This document shows, one piece after another, positions 1 to 6,844 of a DNA stretch of 7,393 nt. The stretch is from the NCBI GenBank assembly GCA_003511825.1, contig DOIU01000248.1, positions 1 through 7,393 of the forward strand, given 5' to 3'. The notes below the pieces were generated by a model. It was given only the letters and a program-made list of their open reading frames with translations. It made no database searches and was not told the origin of the DNA. This DNA is from Gammaproteobacteria bacterium. GTDB lineage: Bacteria > Pseudomonadota > Gammaproteobacteria > Granulosicoccales > Granulosicoccaceae. Made by a program: the position numbers and the translations under genes. Within the stretch, counting starts at the first letter, position 1, and every line of letters starts with the position of its first letter.

Positions 1-89
1 AGACGTTTATTGAATACGAGTTCCCCGGCTTCGGGCGCGCCGTGAATGAACCGCGGCTGTACGGGGCGGGGGTGAGTGCGCGTTGGTAG
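1..89 (+). CDS. C-terminal end of a probable outer-membrane beta-barrel protein (TonB-dependent receptor-like), partial
   Basis: Frame 3 is open from the window edge to a TAG at 87-89 and gives 28 residues ending in NEPRLYGAGVSARW. A stretch of the form 'N-E/x-P-R-x-Y-G-x-x-(V/L)-S-x-x-(F/W)' closing on an aromatic residue is what TonB-dependent receptors and related barrels show in their last beta-strand, where the terminal aromatic serves as the BAM recognition signal. That resemblance is the only basis for the call, as the plug and most of the barrel lie outside the window. The gene converges on the minus-strand operon, with 71 bp between the two stop codons. No substrate can be inferred. 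It could be another barrel family, or a chance open frame, since only 28 codons are visible. Confidence 0.5.
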   Translation, partial: TFIEYEFPGFGRAVNEPRLYGAGVSARW

Positions 90-160
90 CCCCGAAACTG
101 CTGGCGAGCACGCCCTAGCTGATGATGGCGTCGACATGCGATGTGTGTGTTGACCCGCAG

Positions 161-463
161 CTAAGACTGCTTCGCGTAAGCAATCGCCTCACGGATATAG
201 TTTTCATAGTCCGCCTCATAGGCGGGTGGAATCAGGACCCATTCTTTAAAGGTCTTTTTGGTGAAGTTAAACGGGCGTCCGGTCCCTTCGGCGATCAGGT
301 CCTGCACGCGCTCCGATGAGACCTTAATGATCAAGGCGTCTTCTTTTTCAAATCGCATGGCGATAAAGGCATCGTGGTAGCGCAGGCAGGGCGAGTTCAT
401 CATGGTCGAGGCGTTAACGCCGGGTTCCTGGAGGAGGGTGTTGACGGCATCGTCATAGCTCAT
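161..463 (-). CDS. TfoX N-terminal-domain-like small protein
   Basis: This 100-residue protein has the size of stand-alone TfoX_N proteins. Its second half fits the family: GRPFNF at residues 62-67, then a T-F-K-E-W-V-L-I-P-P strand at 71-80, then a C-terminal helix (about 84-98, NYIREAIAYA). In typical members the first half carries a 'MFGG' turn. Here that region reads STMMNSPCLRYHDA (19-32), so the glycines are missing and the match is weaker there. Stand-alone TfoX_N proteins have no firmly established function and should not be equated with the competence regulator Sxy/TfoX, which has an extra C-terminal domain. The start is supported by AGGAG a few bases upstream of the ATG. It begins 12 bp after the sigma-factor stop and is the last gene of the operon. 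It ends in TAG. It is probably a small cytoplasmic accessory protein of the ECF42 module. Confidence 0.6.
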   Translation of the reverse strand: MSYDDAVNTLLQEPGVNASTMMNSPCLRYHDAFIAMRFEKEDALIIKVSSERVQDLIAEGTGRPFNFTKKTFKEWVLIPPAYEADYENYIREAIAYAKQS

Positions 464-475
464 CGGGGGCTCCTG

Positions 476-1726
476 TTATTGGCTGGTTCTGGCTTGTAGT
501 AAATCAATTCTCTTGCAGATATAGCGCTGTTCCGCCTGGTTTTGGCAGAGGGTTAAGGCGTATTCCCAGGTTTGCAGTGCTTCAGCGGGATTACCGTTTT
601 CTTCCAACAAGGCGGCTTTGCTGGTATGGAAGTATTGGAAGCGTTGCATCGCGGGGTGGTCGGCCAGGGTGTTCAGCAGGGCAAGCCCGGCGTTTGGCCC
701 ATCGGCGCGGGCGAGGGCGATGGCTCGGTTGAGGGTGATGACCGGGTTGTCCGTGCGTTGCTCCAGCAGTGTGTAGAGTTGCACGATCTGTGGCCAGTCT
801 GTGTCTTCGGGGGTGGCGGCGCGGTTGTGTATCGCGGCGATGGCGGCTTGCAGCAGGTAGGGCCCGGCTTGCGGTTGCTGGCGAAAGCATTTTTCGATCA
901 GGACTTTGCCTTCATTGATCAAGGCGCGTTGCCATAGCCTGCGGTCTTGTTGTTCCAGCGGGATGGGCAGGCCGTCTGCGTCGGTGCGTGCGTCTGCTCG
1001 CGCATGCTGCATCAGCAGCAGAGCGAGCAGCGCCAGCGGTTCGGTGTGGCCGGGCAGCAGCCGGCAGAGCAGGCGGGTTAAGGCAATCGCGGTCTCACCG
1101 AGAGGCACGTCAAGCAAGTCAGGTCCGCTCGCCACGGTGTAGGACTGATTGTAAATCAGGTAAATGACGCGGAGCACGGCATCGAGTCGCTCGGGCAGCT
1201 CGCGGGTGTCGGGCACTTGGTAGGCGATGCCACAGTCGCGAATCCGTCGCTTGGCGCGGGTGACCCGCTGGTCCAGGGTTTTGGGTGTGAGCAGGAAGGC
1301 GCGTGCAATCGCGATGCTGTCCAAGCCAGCGATGGTCTTGAGCGTCAGCGCGATCTGGGCTTCGGGCGCCAGCGCCGGGTGGAAGCAGGTAAATATCAGT
1401 CGCAGCATATCGTCGCTGAGGTGGGCGTGGTCATGCTGCTCGGGGTTTGTTGTGGCGTCCGCGCCGAGTTGTGTCTGCTGCAGGGCATGGTGGTGACGCT
1501 CAACCATGCGCTGGTGGCGCTGCCTGTCGTGGACATAGTGCCGCGCGGTCTGGACCAACCAGGCCACGGCATTGTCCGGGATACCGTGCTGGCGCCAATG
1601 TGGCAGTGCGCGGACCAGGCTCTCTTGCACCGCTTCTTCGGCCAGATCAAAGTCGCGTGTCAGGCGGATCATCGTCGCCAAGGCTTTCGGGCGAGCGACT
1701 TTGAGGGTGATCTCGAGTTGTTCCAT
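476..1726 (-). CDS. ECF42-type RNA polymerase sigma factor with long C-terminal extension
   Basis: A 416-residue sigma factor, about twice the length of a simple ECF sigma. Sigma region 2 spans about residues 12-75 (LAEEAVQESLVRALPHW, then NAVAWLVQTARHYVHDRQRH). Sigma region 4 spans about 103-165 and includes the signature LRLIFTCFHPALAPEAQIAL, then a helix-turn-helix ending in TRAKRRIR. Residues about 180-285 (RLDAVLRVIYLIYNQSYT) match the DUF6596 part of this family. The remainder is helical and TPR-like (NPVITLNRAIALARADGP; AALLEENGNPAEAL). This architecture plus the adjacent DGPF gene defines the ECF42 group, which lacks a classical anti-sigma factor and is thought to be controlled through its C-terminal extension. 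The usual 'CCHPAL' reads CFHPAL here, which looks like ordinary variation. GGAAG lies just upstream of the ATG, and the gap to the DGPF stop is 17 bp. No anti-sigma gene is visible nearby. The inducing signal is unknown. Confidence 0.92.
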   Translation of the reverse strand: MEQLEITLKVARPKALATMIRLTRDFDLAEEAVQESLVRALPHWRQHGIPDNAVAWLVQTARHYVHDRQRHQRMVERHHHALQQTQLGADATTNPEQHDHAHLSDDMLRLIFTCFHPALAPEAQIALTLKTIAGLDSIAIARAFLLTPKTLDQRVTRAKRRIRDCGIAYQVPDTRELPERLDAVLRVIYLIYNQSYTVASGPDLLDVPLGETAIALTRLLCRLLPGHTEPLALLALLLMQHARADARTDADGLPIPLEQQDRRLWQRALINEGKVLIEKCFRQQPQAGPYLLQAAIAAIHNRAATPEDTDWPQIVQLYTLLEQRTDNPVITLNRAIALARADGPNAGLALLNTLADHPAMQRFQYFHTSKAALLEENGNPAEALQTWEYALTLCQNQAEQRYICKRIDLLQARTSQ

Positions 1727-1743
1727 CGTCTTCCACGTTGGTG

Positions 1744-2493
1744 TCAGTACACCAGATAGTCAATCTCCCGCACTTCGACCACGCCGATGCGCGCTTCGGG
1801 CAGCGCTGCGGCGTAGCGCGCGGCCGTCTCGATGTCGGCGCAACGCAGCGCATGGAAACCCAGCAGCACTTCTTTGGCTTCGGCAAACGGTCCGTCCATC
1901 ATCGCATACGGGATCTTGCCGTGTCGCAGGCTGGTGCTGGTCAGCGTGGACATCAACTTATGCCCGAAGACATAGTGCCCGGCTTCGTCCGCGCGCATCG
2001 CCATGCGGGTGTTCTCGTCGACCAGCTGTTGGCGTTCATCCTCGCTCAGCGCATCATAGACCTCGGCGTCAAGGTAGTTGAGTAGCGCATACACGGGATG
2101 CGTGGATGCCTCCGTGAGGAGTTTGGGCGAGCCTGACGACGGCGGGCAGTGACCGGCGTCCACCGGCCGCAGTTCCACGCCCGCCATGCTGGCCGTGGGG
2201 ATGTGGCGGGCGTAGGCGAGCGCACCGTCCAGGTCGTCGCTCTCCACGTGGTAGAACCCGACCAGGATCTCCTTGCACTCGGCGAAGGGGCCGTCGGTGA
2301 TCAGGCTTTGCGCATTGTCGTGTCGTACGGAGACCGCCTGGCGCGAGGCCACCAGGCGTCCGCAACCCCGAAAGCCAGCGTGTTGCGCGGGGTCTTGCAA
2401 GGCGCGGTGCTGTTCAATCAATGCCTGATAGTCGCTGTCTGGCAGTTGCTCCGCGTTTTCGTGGTATTCGTAGATCAAGCTGATGTAATGCAT
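1744..2493 (-). CDS. Tandem two-domain DGPF/YCII-family protein
   Basis: This 249-residue protein is two DGPF (YCII-related, PF03795-type) domains in a row. Domain 1 is about residues 1-112: it starts MHYISLIYEY, carries the hallmark TDGPFAECKEILVGFYHV at 66-83 and ends VELRPVDAG. Domain 2 is about 134-249, with MDGPFAEAKEVLLGFHAL at 199-216 and a closing strand GVVEVREI. Single-domain relatives are about 110-140 residues, so this is a fusion or internal duplication. DGPF proteins are the conserved neighbours of ECF42 sigma factors and their biochemical role is not established. The fold is a ferredoxin-like alpha/beta sandwich related to small enzymes such as YciI. No signal peptide is visible, so it is presumably cytoplasmic. 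The ATG lies 19 bp inside the exporter's 3' end and has no strong ribosome-binding site, which suggests translational coupling. It may relay a signal to the sigma factor or act enzymatically; the sequence does not decide. Confidence 0.9.
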   Translation of the reverse strand: MHYISLIYEYHENAEQLPDSDYQALIEQHRALQDPAQHAGFRGCGRLVASRQAVSVRHDNAQSLITDGPFAECKEILVGFYHVESDDLDGALAYARHIPTASMAGVELRPVDAGHCPPSSGSPKLLTEASTHPVYALLNYLDAEVYDALSEDERQQLVDENTRMAMRADEAGHYVFGHKLMSTLTSTSLRHGKIPYAMMDGPFAEAKEVLLGFHALRCADIETAARYAAALPEARIGVVEVREIDYLVY

Positions 2494-4850
2494 GGATGTG
2501 TCTCATAAGCATGCTGTGGTGCCGCGTCGGCGGCGTGGCGATGGTGTTTGCGGTCAAGCGTGAGCAGCACAGCGGGCAAGGTGATCAAATCAAAGATCAA
2601 TGCCAACGCCAAGACGATGGACGTCATGGTCGCCATGTCTGAATTTACCCGGAACTGGGCAATAAAAGCCATCAGGACAAACCCACTGATTAACACCGTG
2701 GTGGTAAAGACAATCGCAGGCCCGACGGTTTTGTAGGTATAGGCGATGGCATCGGCGGCCGAGAGGCCTTGTTGCCGCCGCGCCGTCAGGTATTTGTAGA
2801 GAAAGTGCACGGTATCATCGACGATGATGCCCACGGTCATGCCGGAGACCATGGCGAGGCCCATACCAATCTGCCCGACCGTGAGCCCCCAGATGCCAAA
2901 GGCCAGCATGGCGGGCACCAGATTGGGCGCCAGGCTGATCAGCCCAATACGCCATGAGCGGAAGGCCAGAATTAGCAGCAGCGAAATGACCGCCAGCCCC
3001 AACGTAGTGCCGAGCAGCAGATTGATCACGTCTTTGTTCAGCATATGGGCTAACATCAATTGCACGCCTGACCCCGTGACATCGACCTCGGGCAGGTGGG
3101 TGTCCAACCACTCGGCGACCTCGACCTCCATAGCCAGAATTTGCTGCGTACTGAGCGTTGTAAACGTGGCCCGAATCCGGAGCGCGGTTTTGTCCAGATT
3201 GACTTGATCATTCAAGTCCAGCCCAAAGGGCAGGGACATTTCATAGAGCAGCAGATACTGCGCCGCCAGCGCGGGGTTGCTGGGCAGCTGGTAGTAGGCA
3301 GCGTCATCGGCGTGCATATTGCGGTTCAGGCGTTTGAGGGTGTCGGTCACGCTGTTGACATACACCACGCTCGGTTGCGCGCGCAGCCAGTCGACAAACT
3401 GCTCGGCCTTGGCCAGGAATGCCGGGTCACTGATGCCGTTGCTGTGCCTGGCTTGTAATGACCATGAGAAGGTGTAGGCGCCGCCAAACTCCCGCTCGGC
3501 AAAGTCATTGGCCTGACGCCAGGGCAGGCTGTCGGAAAAGTAGTGCGGAATGATATCGTTGATTTCATTGCGGGTGATACTGATGCACAAGGTGATACCG
3601 ATACCCAGCGACACCCACAAAATCGCGCGTCGGCGGCGGGTGACAAAGCCCGTCACGGCGTCACTCCAGCGTGTTTGCTGACCTTTTGAGGCGGCACGCC
3701 CACGCGGCGCTGGCGCGATCGCAAGCGCTGCGGGCAGCAGGGTGAGGCTGAAGATGCACGCAGCCATCACCCCAAAAGCGACCTCATTGCCCAGGGCGTG
3801 AATCGCCTCCGACTCGCTGAAGTTGAGCGTCAGGAAGCCGACTGCCGTGGTCAGGCTGGTAATGGTCACGGGCCCGAGGTTGCTGTCCAATGCCAGGGTC
3901 AGGGCTTGGCGTTTCTCGTGCACGCGACCCAACTGATGCACATAGGCGGTGACCATGTGCACGCAGTCCGCTACCGCGATGATTAAGATCATCAAGGGCA
4001 CAGCGGCCGAGAACGGGGTGAGCTTCCACCCCATCAGGCCCGCTAAGGACAGCGCCATCACAATACTGCACAGGCACACCCCGATGGACAGCAGCACGGG
4101 GATCAGGGTACGCATAAATACGGCGAGCAACACCATCACGACGCCAGTTACCAATAAGAGGAACAGCCCCGTTTCCTGTTGCGAGATTTGCATCACCGTC
4201 GCATCCAGCGCGATCAACCCACTGACATAGACATTCAACTGCGGATGTTGTGCGAGCAACTGCTCCCGCAGCGCCATCACATAGGCATAGGCGTCCAGCT
4301 TCTCTTGGGCGTCATGGTTTGGAAACGCAAAGCTGACGCTGGCGGCCAAGACATTGCCCTCGGCATTGGTGGCGCGGTTCATCAGCAACGGCTCACGCTG
4401 ACTGATGTCGCGGACCTCCGTCGGTGAACGCAGCGCCGTATCAGCCGCGTCAGGGTCGGTCAGGTAGAGATCGCTCACGATCAACTCGTCGCCAACGGCA
4501 TAGGAATGCTGGAAGTTGGTCAGCGAATCGACCCGAATCGCATAAGGCGTGTGCCAGAGTTGCGCGGTCAGGGCTTGCATGGCGTCCAGCGTGGCCTGAT
4601 CAAAGGCGTCGCCGTCCTTGGCCTCAAACAACACCAGCAAATTCTCATCGCGCGTGTACTCGCGCTGCAGTGCTTCGTAATCAAGCAGCTTAGGGTGCGT
4701 GGGCCCTAAGAGATCTTGATACGACACACTCGGCTGAACCTGCACGATGTACTGGGCCAAAAAAACAAACAAGCAGCCCAGCAGGGCCAGGGTTTTCCAA
4801 GGGTGGTGCACGATCAAAGCAATCAATCGTTTGTGGTTGCTCGCAGACAT
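2475..4850 (-). CDS. MMPL/RND-superfamily exporter (HAE3-like), inner membrane
   Basis: This 791-residue membrane protein has the duplicated RND layout. One helix (about residues 19-38) is followed by a periplasmic loop (about 39-225), a five-helix bundle (about 226-380), a second single helix (about 407-425), a second loop (about 426-605) and another five-helix bundle (about 606-765), giving 12 segments. The fourth helix of each half carries the polar motif expected for proton coupling: IAVADCVHMVTAYVH (Asp295) and GIIVDDTVHFLYKYL (Asp678/Asp679). Length and organisation fit the hydrophobe/amphiphile efflux-3 (MMPL) group, which moves lipids, hopanoid-like or other hydrophobic molecules with proton motive force. 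The cargo cannot be read from sequence. No adaptor protein or periplasmic carrier gene is next to it. The short C-terminal tail (about 769-791) is rich in histidine and alanine. The start is supported by a GAGG about 10 bases upstream and by the basic N-terminus before helix 1. It is the first gene of the sigma-factor operon. Confidence 0.9.
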   Translation of the reverse strand: MSASNHKRLIALIVHHPWKTLALLGCLFVFLAQYIVQVQPSVSYQDLLGPTHPKLLDYEALQREYTRDENLLVLFEAKDGDAFDQATLDAMQALTAQLWHTPYAIRVDSLTNFQHSYAVGDELIVSDLYLTDPDAADTALRSPTEVRDISQREPLLMNRATNAEGNVLAASVSFAFPNHDAQEKLDAYAYVMALREQLLAQHPQLNVYVSGLIALDATVMQISQQETGLFLLLVTGVVMVLLAVFMRTLIPVLLSIGVCLCSIVMALSLAGLMGWKLTPFSAAVPLMILIIAVADCVHMVTAYVHQLGRVHEKRQALTLALDSNLGPVTITSLTTAVGFLTLNFSESEAIHALGNEVAFGVMAACIFSLTLLPAALAIAPAPRGRAASKGQQTRWSDAVTGFVTRRRRAILWVSLGIGITLCISITRNEINDIIPHYFSDSLPWRQANDFAEREFGGAYTFSWSLQARHSNGISDPAFLAKAEQFVDWLRAQPSVVYVNSVTDTLKRLNRNMHADDAAYYQLPSNPALAAQYLLLYEMSLPFGLDLNDQVNLDKTALRIRATFTTLSTQQILAMEVEVAEWLDTHLPEVDVTGSGVQLMLAHMLNKDVINLLLGTTLGLAVISLLLILAFRSWRIGLISLAPNLVPAMLAFGIWGLTVGQIGMGLAMVSGMTVGIIVDDTVHFLYKYLTARRQQGLSAADAIAYTYKTVGPAIVFTTTVLISGFVLMAFIAQFRVNSDMATMTSIVLALALIFDLITLPAVLLTLDRKHHRHAADAAPQHAYETHPCITSA

Positions 4851-4887
4851 CTACCGGTATCCTCAAAGGCAGTGGGTTTGTGAGGTA

Positions 4888-4914
4888 GACGAAGCAGTGG
4901 GGTGATTTTCGACA
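4888..4914 (-). promoter_or_regulatory. Candidate ECF42-dependent promoter of the exporter-DGPF-sigma-TfoX operon
   Basis: Read on the minus strand, TGTCGA (4914-4909) is followed by a 17-bp spacer and CGTC (4891-4888). The -10 element lies 37 bp upstream of the exporter's ATG, so transcription would start near 4880 with a leader of roughly 30 bases. I recall the motif reported for ECF42 in Streptomyces as TGTCGA at -35 and CG(A/T)C at -10, and both parts match here at a normal ECF spacing. The position, directly in front of the operon encoding an ECF42 factor, makes autoregulation likely. The site assignment is pattern matching by eye, not an experiment. Confidence 0.65.
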
Positions 4915-5092
4915 GGTGGGTGGATTTTTTATCGGGCTGCGCGGCTGGAGGCTTTGCCGATGCCAGGAGACTTGTCACACACCGTTGGTGAGTTTTTACC
5001 CGAATACCTTATTGGCAAGGGATAGGCTGACGCAGTTCTGTCGCTAATCCTGGTCATGCCCAACATTCAAGTGCTCATCCCGTTTAAAAGCC

Positions 5093-5122
5093 TTGAAATC
5101 AACTTGTCGAATTGTGCAGAAT
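5093..5122 (+). promoter_or_regulatory. Weak sigma70-like promoter for the DUF4384 gene
   Basis: TTGAAA at 5093-5098 (5 of 6 to the -35 consensus) is followed after 18 bp by CAGAAT at 5117-5122 (4 of 6 to the -10 consensus). Transcription would begin near 5129, leaving a leader of about 57 bases. The spacer is slightly long and the -10 is poor, so this is only the best candidate seen in the interval. The palindrome at 5127-5140 would sit on the start point. Confidence 0.3.
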
Positions 5123-5126
5123 GTTG

Positions 5127-5140
5127 ACCCTTTAAAGGGT
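5127..5140. repeat. 14-bp perfect palindrome, possible operator
   Basis: ACCCTTTAAAGGGT reads the same on both strands. With one mismatched pair it can be extended by two more base pairs on each side (TT at 5124-5125 against AA at 5142-5143). It lies 46 bp upstream of the ATG of the DUF4384 gene and just downstream of the candidate -10. Such symmetry suits a dimeric repressor. There is no loop, so it is not a terminator hairpin. Confidence 0.4.
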
Positions 5141-5185
5141 TAAAAACGCCGGATTAAACATTTAAATGACACGAAAGGGACGATA

Positions 5186-6619
5186 ATGGTGTACAGAATT
5201 TCCCTATTACTTGCGCTATGGGTGTTATCCATCCCGGTGCAGGCAAAAACCCTCTCCGCGACTGGTATTGCTGAGTGCCGGGATAAAACCGAATCTGATT
5301 GCCGCAATGCTGCCGACAGGGATGCATTGGCATCGCTGGCCAATCAGCTTTACGTGCATGTCGAGAGCGAATCCAAATCGCAGGCCACCAATACCGGCAA
5401 AGATATTTTCCACTGGAATGCCCGCACCTACAGCAACCTCCCGCTGATCGGTGTAAATACGGATTGCAAGTACATCAAGCGCGGCAAGCGTTTTGAGTGC
5501 GAAGCTAAGATGGATACGGGGCGCTCAGCGCTCAGGTACGAAAATCAGCTGACCACCTTGCGCAACAGTATTAACCAGAGTTACTCAGGCCTAGGCAAAC
5601 AGCTGACGGCCACACAGATGCGACTGCTGAATCAGTTGCTGAATGATTTGCAGAGCTACCAGCGGCTGAGCACTGTATTGCGCTTGCTGGATCCGGCGGC
5701 GCAGCCCGCGCTGCCTAAAGTCAGCGCGTCTGAGCTGCAGCGAAAACTCGACAAAATCCAGCAGCAACCGCAGTCATTGGATCACCTGGCGCTGCTGATC
5801 GGGGAAGCCGTGACGCAGGAAAACGTGCTGTTGCGCCCTGTATTGATGACTGGCTAGCGTGAGACCACGCCCTTCGCCACGGCGCTTTACCAGCGTATTA
5901 AGAGTCAGATGAAAAGCGGGCAGCTGGTCAACAACGCAACAGACGCCCGGTACTCATTGAGCGGCAGCTACCAGCTCTTGAAAAACCAGATGGACCTGGT
6001 CATCACACTGACGGACAAAATGGGCAAGAGCATCCTCACCCGCGCATGGCGGCTTGGCCCCTAGGTCTACAACGCCTACCGCACCCAACCGCAACTGCTG
6101 GACTTTGATCGCCTGCTGCACGAAGGCTTTGTCAAGTCGCCCGATTTCCAGGTGGAGCTGCAGACCAACAAGGGCAGTCAGGGGGTGGTGTTTACCCAGG
6201 GTGAAACTGCCCGCGTACTCGTCAAGCTCAATCGCTCGGGCTACTTTTATATCCAAGGGCATATCCTGACCGGTCAGAAAAAACTCAGCTATCTGCTGGA
6301 AGTCAACGACGAAAAGCCACCGCACGCGTTTGAACTCTACGTCGGGCCGGAGGATGTGAATAAATGGATTGATATCAGCGGTGGCGGGTTTGAAATACTG
6401 CAGCCCTTTGGCACCGAGTCCCTGCAGATATTCGCCAGTGACACGTCATTTGTAAAATCCGGTGCGATCCCTAACACCACCTACAGAGATCCCTACCACG
6501 TGGTCGGCGGCAAGGCGACGGAAGCCGCTTCCCTGACGCGCGGACTTGTGCGGAACGACCAGACGACAGAGCGCAAATCCGAGGCGGTACTGATGTTTCA
6601 GACGATTGCTGCGAAGTAG
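5186..6619 (+). pseudogene. Secreted LPP20-like/DUF4384 protein gene interrupted by two in-frame TAG codons
   Basis: One frame runs 477 codons from an ATG preceded by AAGGGA (5175-5180) to a TAG at 6617-6619, broken only by TAG at 5855-5857 (codon 224) and 6062-6064 (codon 293). Residues 1-20 are a signal peptide cleaved after VQA. Residues about 22-115 resemble the LPP20-like domain (GIAECRDKTESDCRNAADRDA) and contain four cysteines (31, 39, 94, 105) that could form two disulfides. A helical region follows (about 115-210). The piece between the stops (TTPFATALYQRIKSQMKSG; YSLSGSYQLLKNQMDLVITL) still reads as protein. The C-terminal part (about 300-420) is a DUF4384 domain, with VKLNRSGYFYIQGH and FEILQPFGTESLQIFAS. 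No frameshift exists, so the damage is recent, or the stops are read through, or they are sequencing errors. An in-frame ATG at 5909 preceded by AAGAG might allow a restart. As read, only a 223-residue N-terminal protein is made. It probably works with the downstream caspase-like protein in the periplasm. Confidence 0.75.
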
Positions 6620-6844
6620 TGCAGCGGCGAGAGAGGCAGTACGTCGATGGCGCGAAGGGTGTGCGCTGCAGTCTCCTTAGCGGCGCTATTCAGGGTGCTA
6701 TGCCTGCCGTGAAAACGTTTACGCATACTGATCGCGAAAAATCCGGCACAATTCGTTACCTTTGCCCGTCTAAACGATTATCGACGTGTTTTTATTCGTT
6801 CCGCTTGCTGGCGTGCAATGCCATCTGGAATACAATCTGACCCT
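6620..6844. other. Intergenic region before the caspase-like gene
   Basis: 225 bp with no convincing gene. A 73-codon GTG-initiated frame starting at 6619 lacks a ribosome-binding site and recognisable protein character, so it is left out. TACAAT at 6831-6836 resembles a -10 element but has only a poor -35 (CTGGCG at 6808-6813 with a 17-bp spacer), and it would start transcription almost at the next gene's ATG. No terminator with a T-tract is visible, so readthrough from the DUF4384 gene is possible. Confidence 0.5.

Larger units (their letters stand above)
4851..5185. other. Divergent intergenic region
   Basis: 335 bp between the start of the minus-strand exporter operon and the plus-strand DUF4384 gene. 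It contains the ECF42-type promoter on its left side and a weak sigma70-like promoter plus a 14-bp palindrome on its right side. The right half is visibly AT-richer than the flanking genes. The middle (about 4920-5090) shows no coding frame with a plausible ribosome-binding site and no convincing terminator or structured RNA. A T6 run at 4925-4930 has no GC-rich stem in front of it. Confidence 0.7.

Noticed and set aside
100..119. Hairpin GCTGGCG-AGCA-CGCC-CT-AGC between the two converging stop codons, as a terminator
   Set aside because: The stem has a 2-nt bulge and no T-tract follows on either strand, so there is not enough to call a terminator.
131..136. TCGACA (TGTCGA on the minus strand) downstream of the TfoX-like gene
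   Set aside because: A CGTG rather than CGTC appears at 18 bp, and the site points into the 3' end of the converging gene. No gene start follows it.
1217..1759. 180-codon plus-strand frame opposite the sigma factor gene
   Set aside because: It is an antisense shadow of a well-supported ECF42 gene; its product resembles no known protein and no ribosome-binding site was seen.
4981..4998. CACC-GTT-GGTG followed by AGTTTTTA as an intrinsic terminator
   Set aside because: The stem is only 4 bp and it lies between divergent promoters, where no terminator is needed.
5105..5110. TGTCGA on the plus strand upstream of the DUF4384 gene, as a possible second ECF42 promoter
   Set aside because: The bases 16-18 positions downstream are the CCCTTT of the palindrome. 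There is no CG[AT]C at the required distance, so only a -35-like hexamer is present.
5061..5126. 8-bp inverted repeat CAACATTC / GAATGTTG separated by 50 bp
   Set aside because: Short arms and a long loop are likely by chance in an interval of this size, and the arms do not extend.
5954..6325. 123-codon minus-strand frame across the interrupted gene
   Set aside because: It is a shadow of the plus-strand DUF4384 gene, whose protein features (GYFYI, FEILQPFG) are clearly those of the family.
6619..6840. 73-codon plus-strand frame starting with GTG after the DUF4384 gene
   Set aside because: No ribosome-binding site, no recognisable domain, a mixed composition typical of non-coding sequence, and its start overlaps the previous stop codon.
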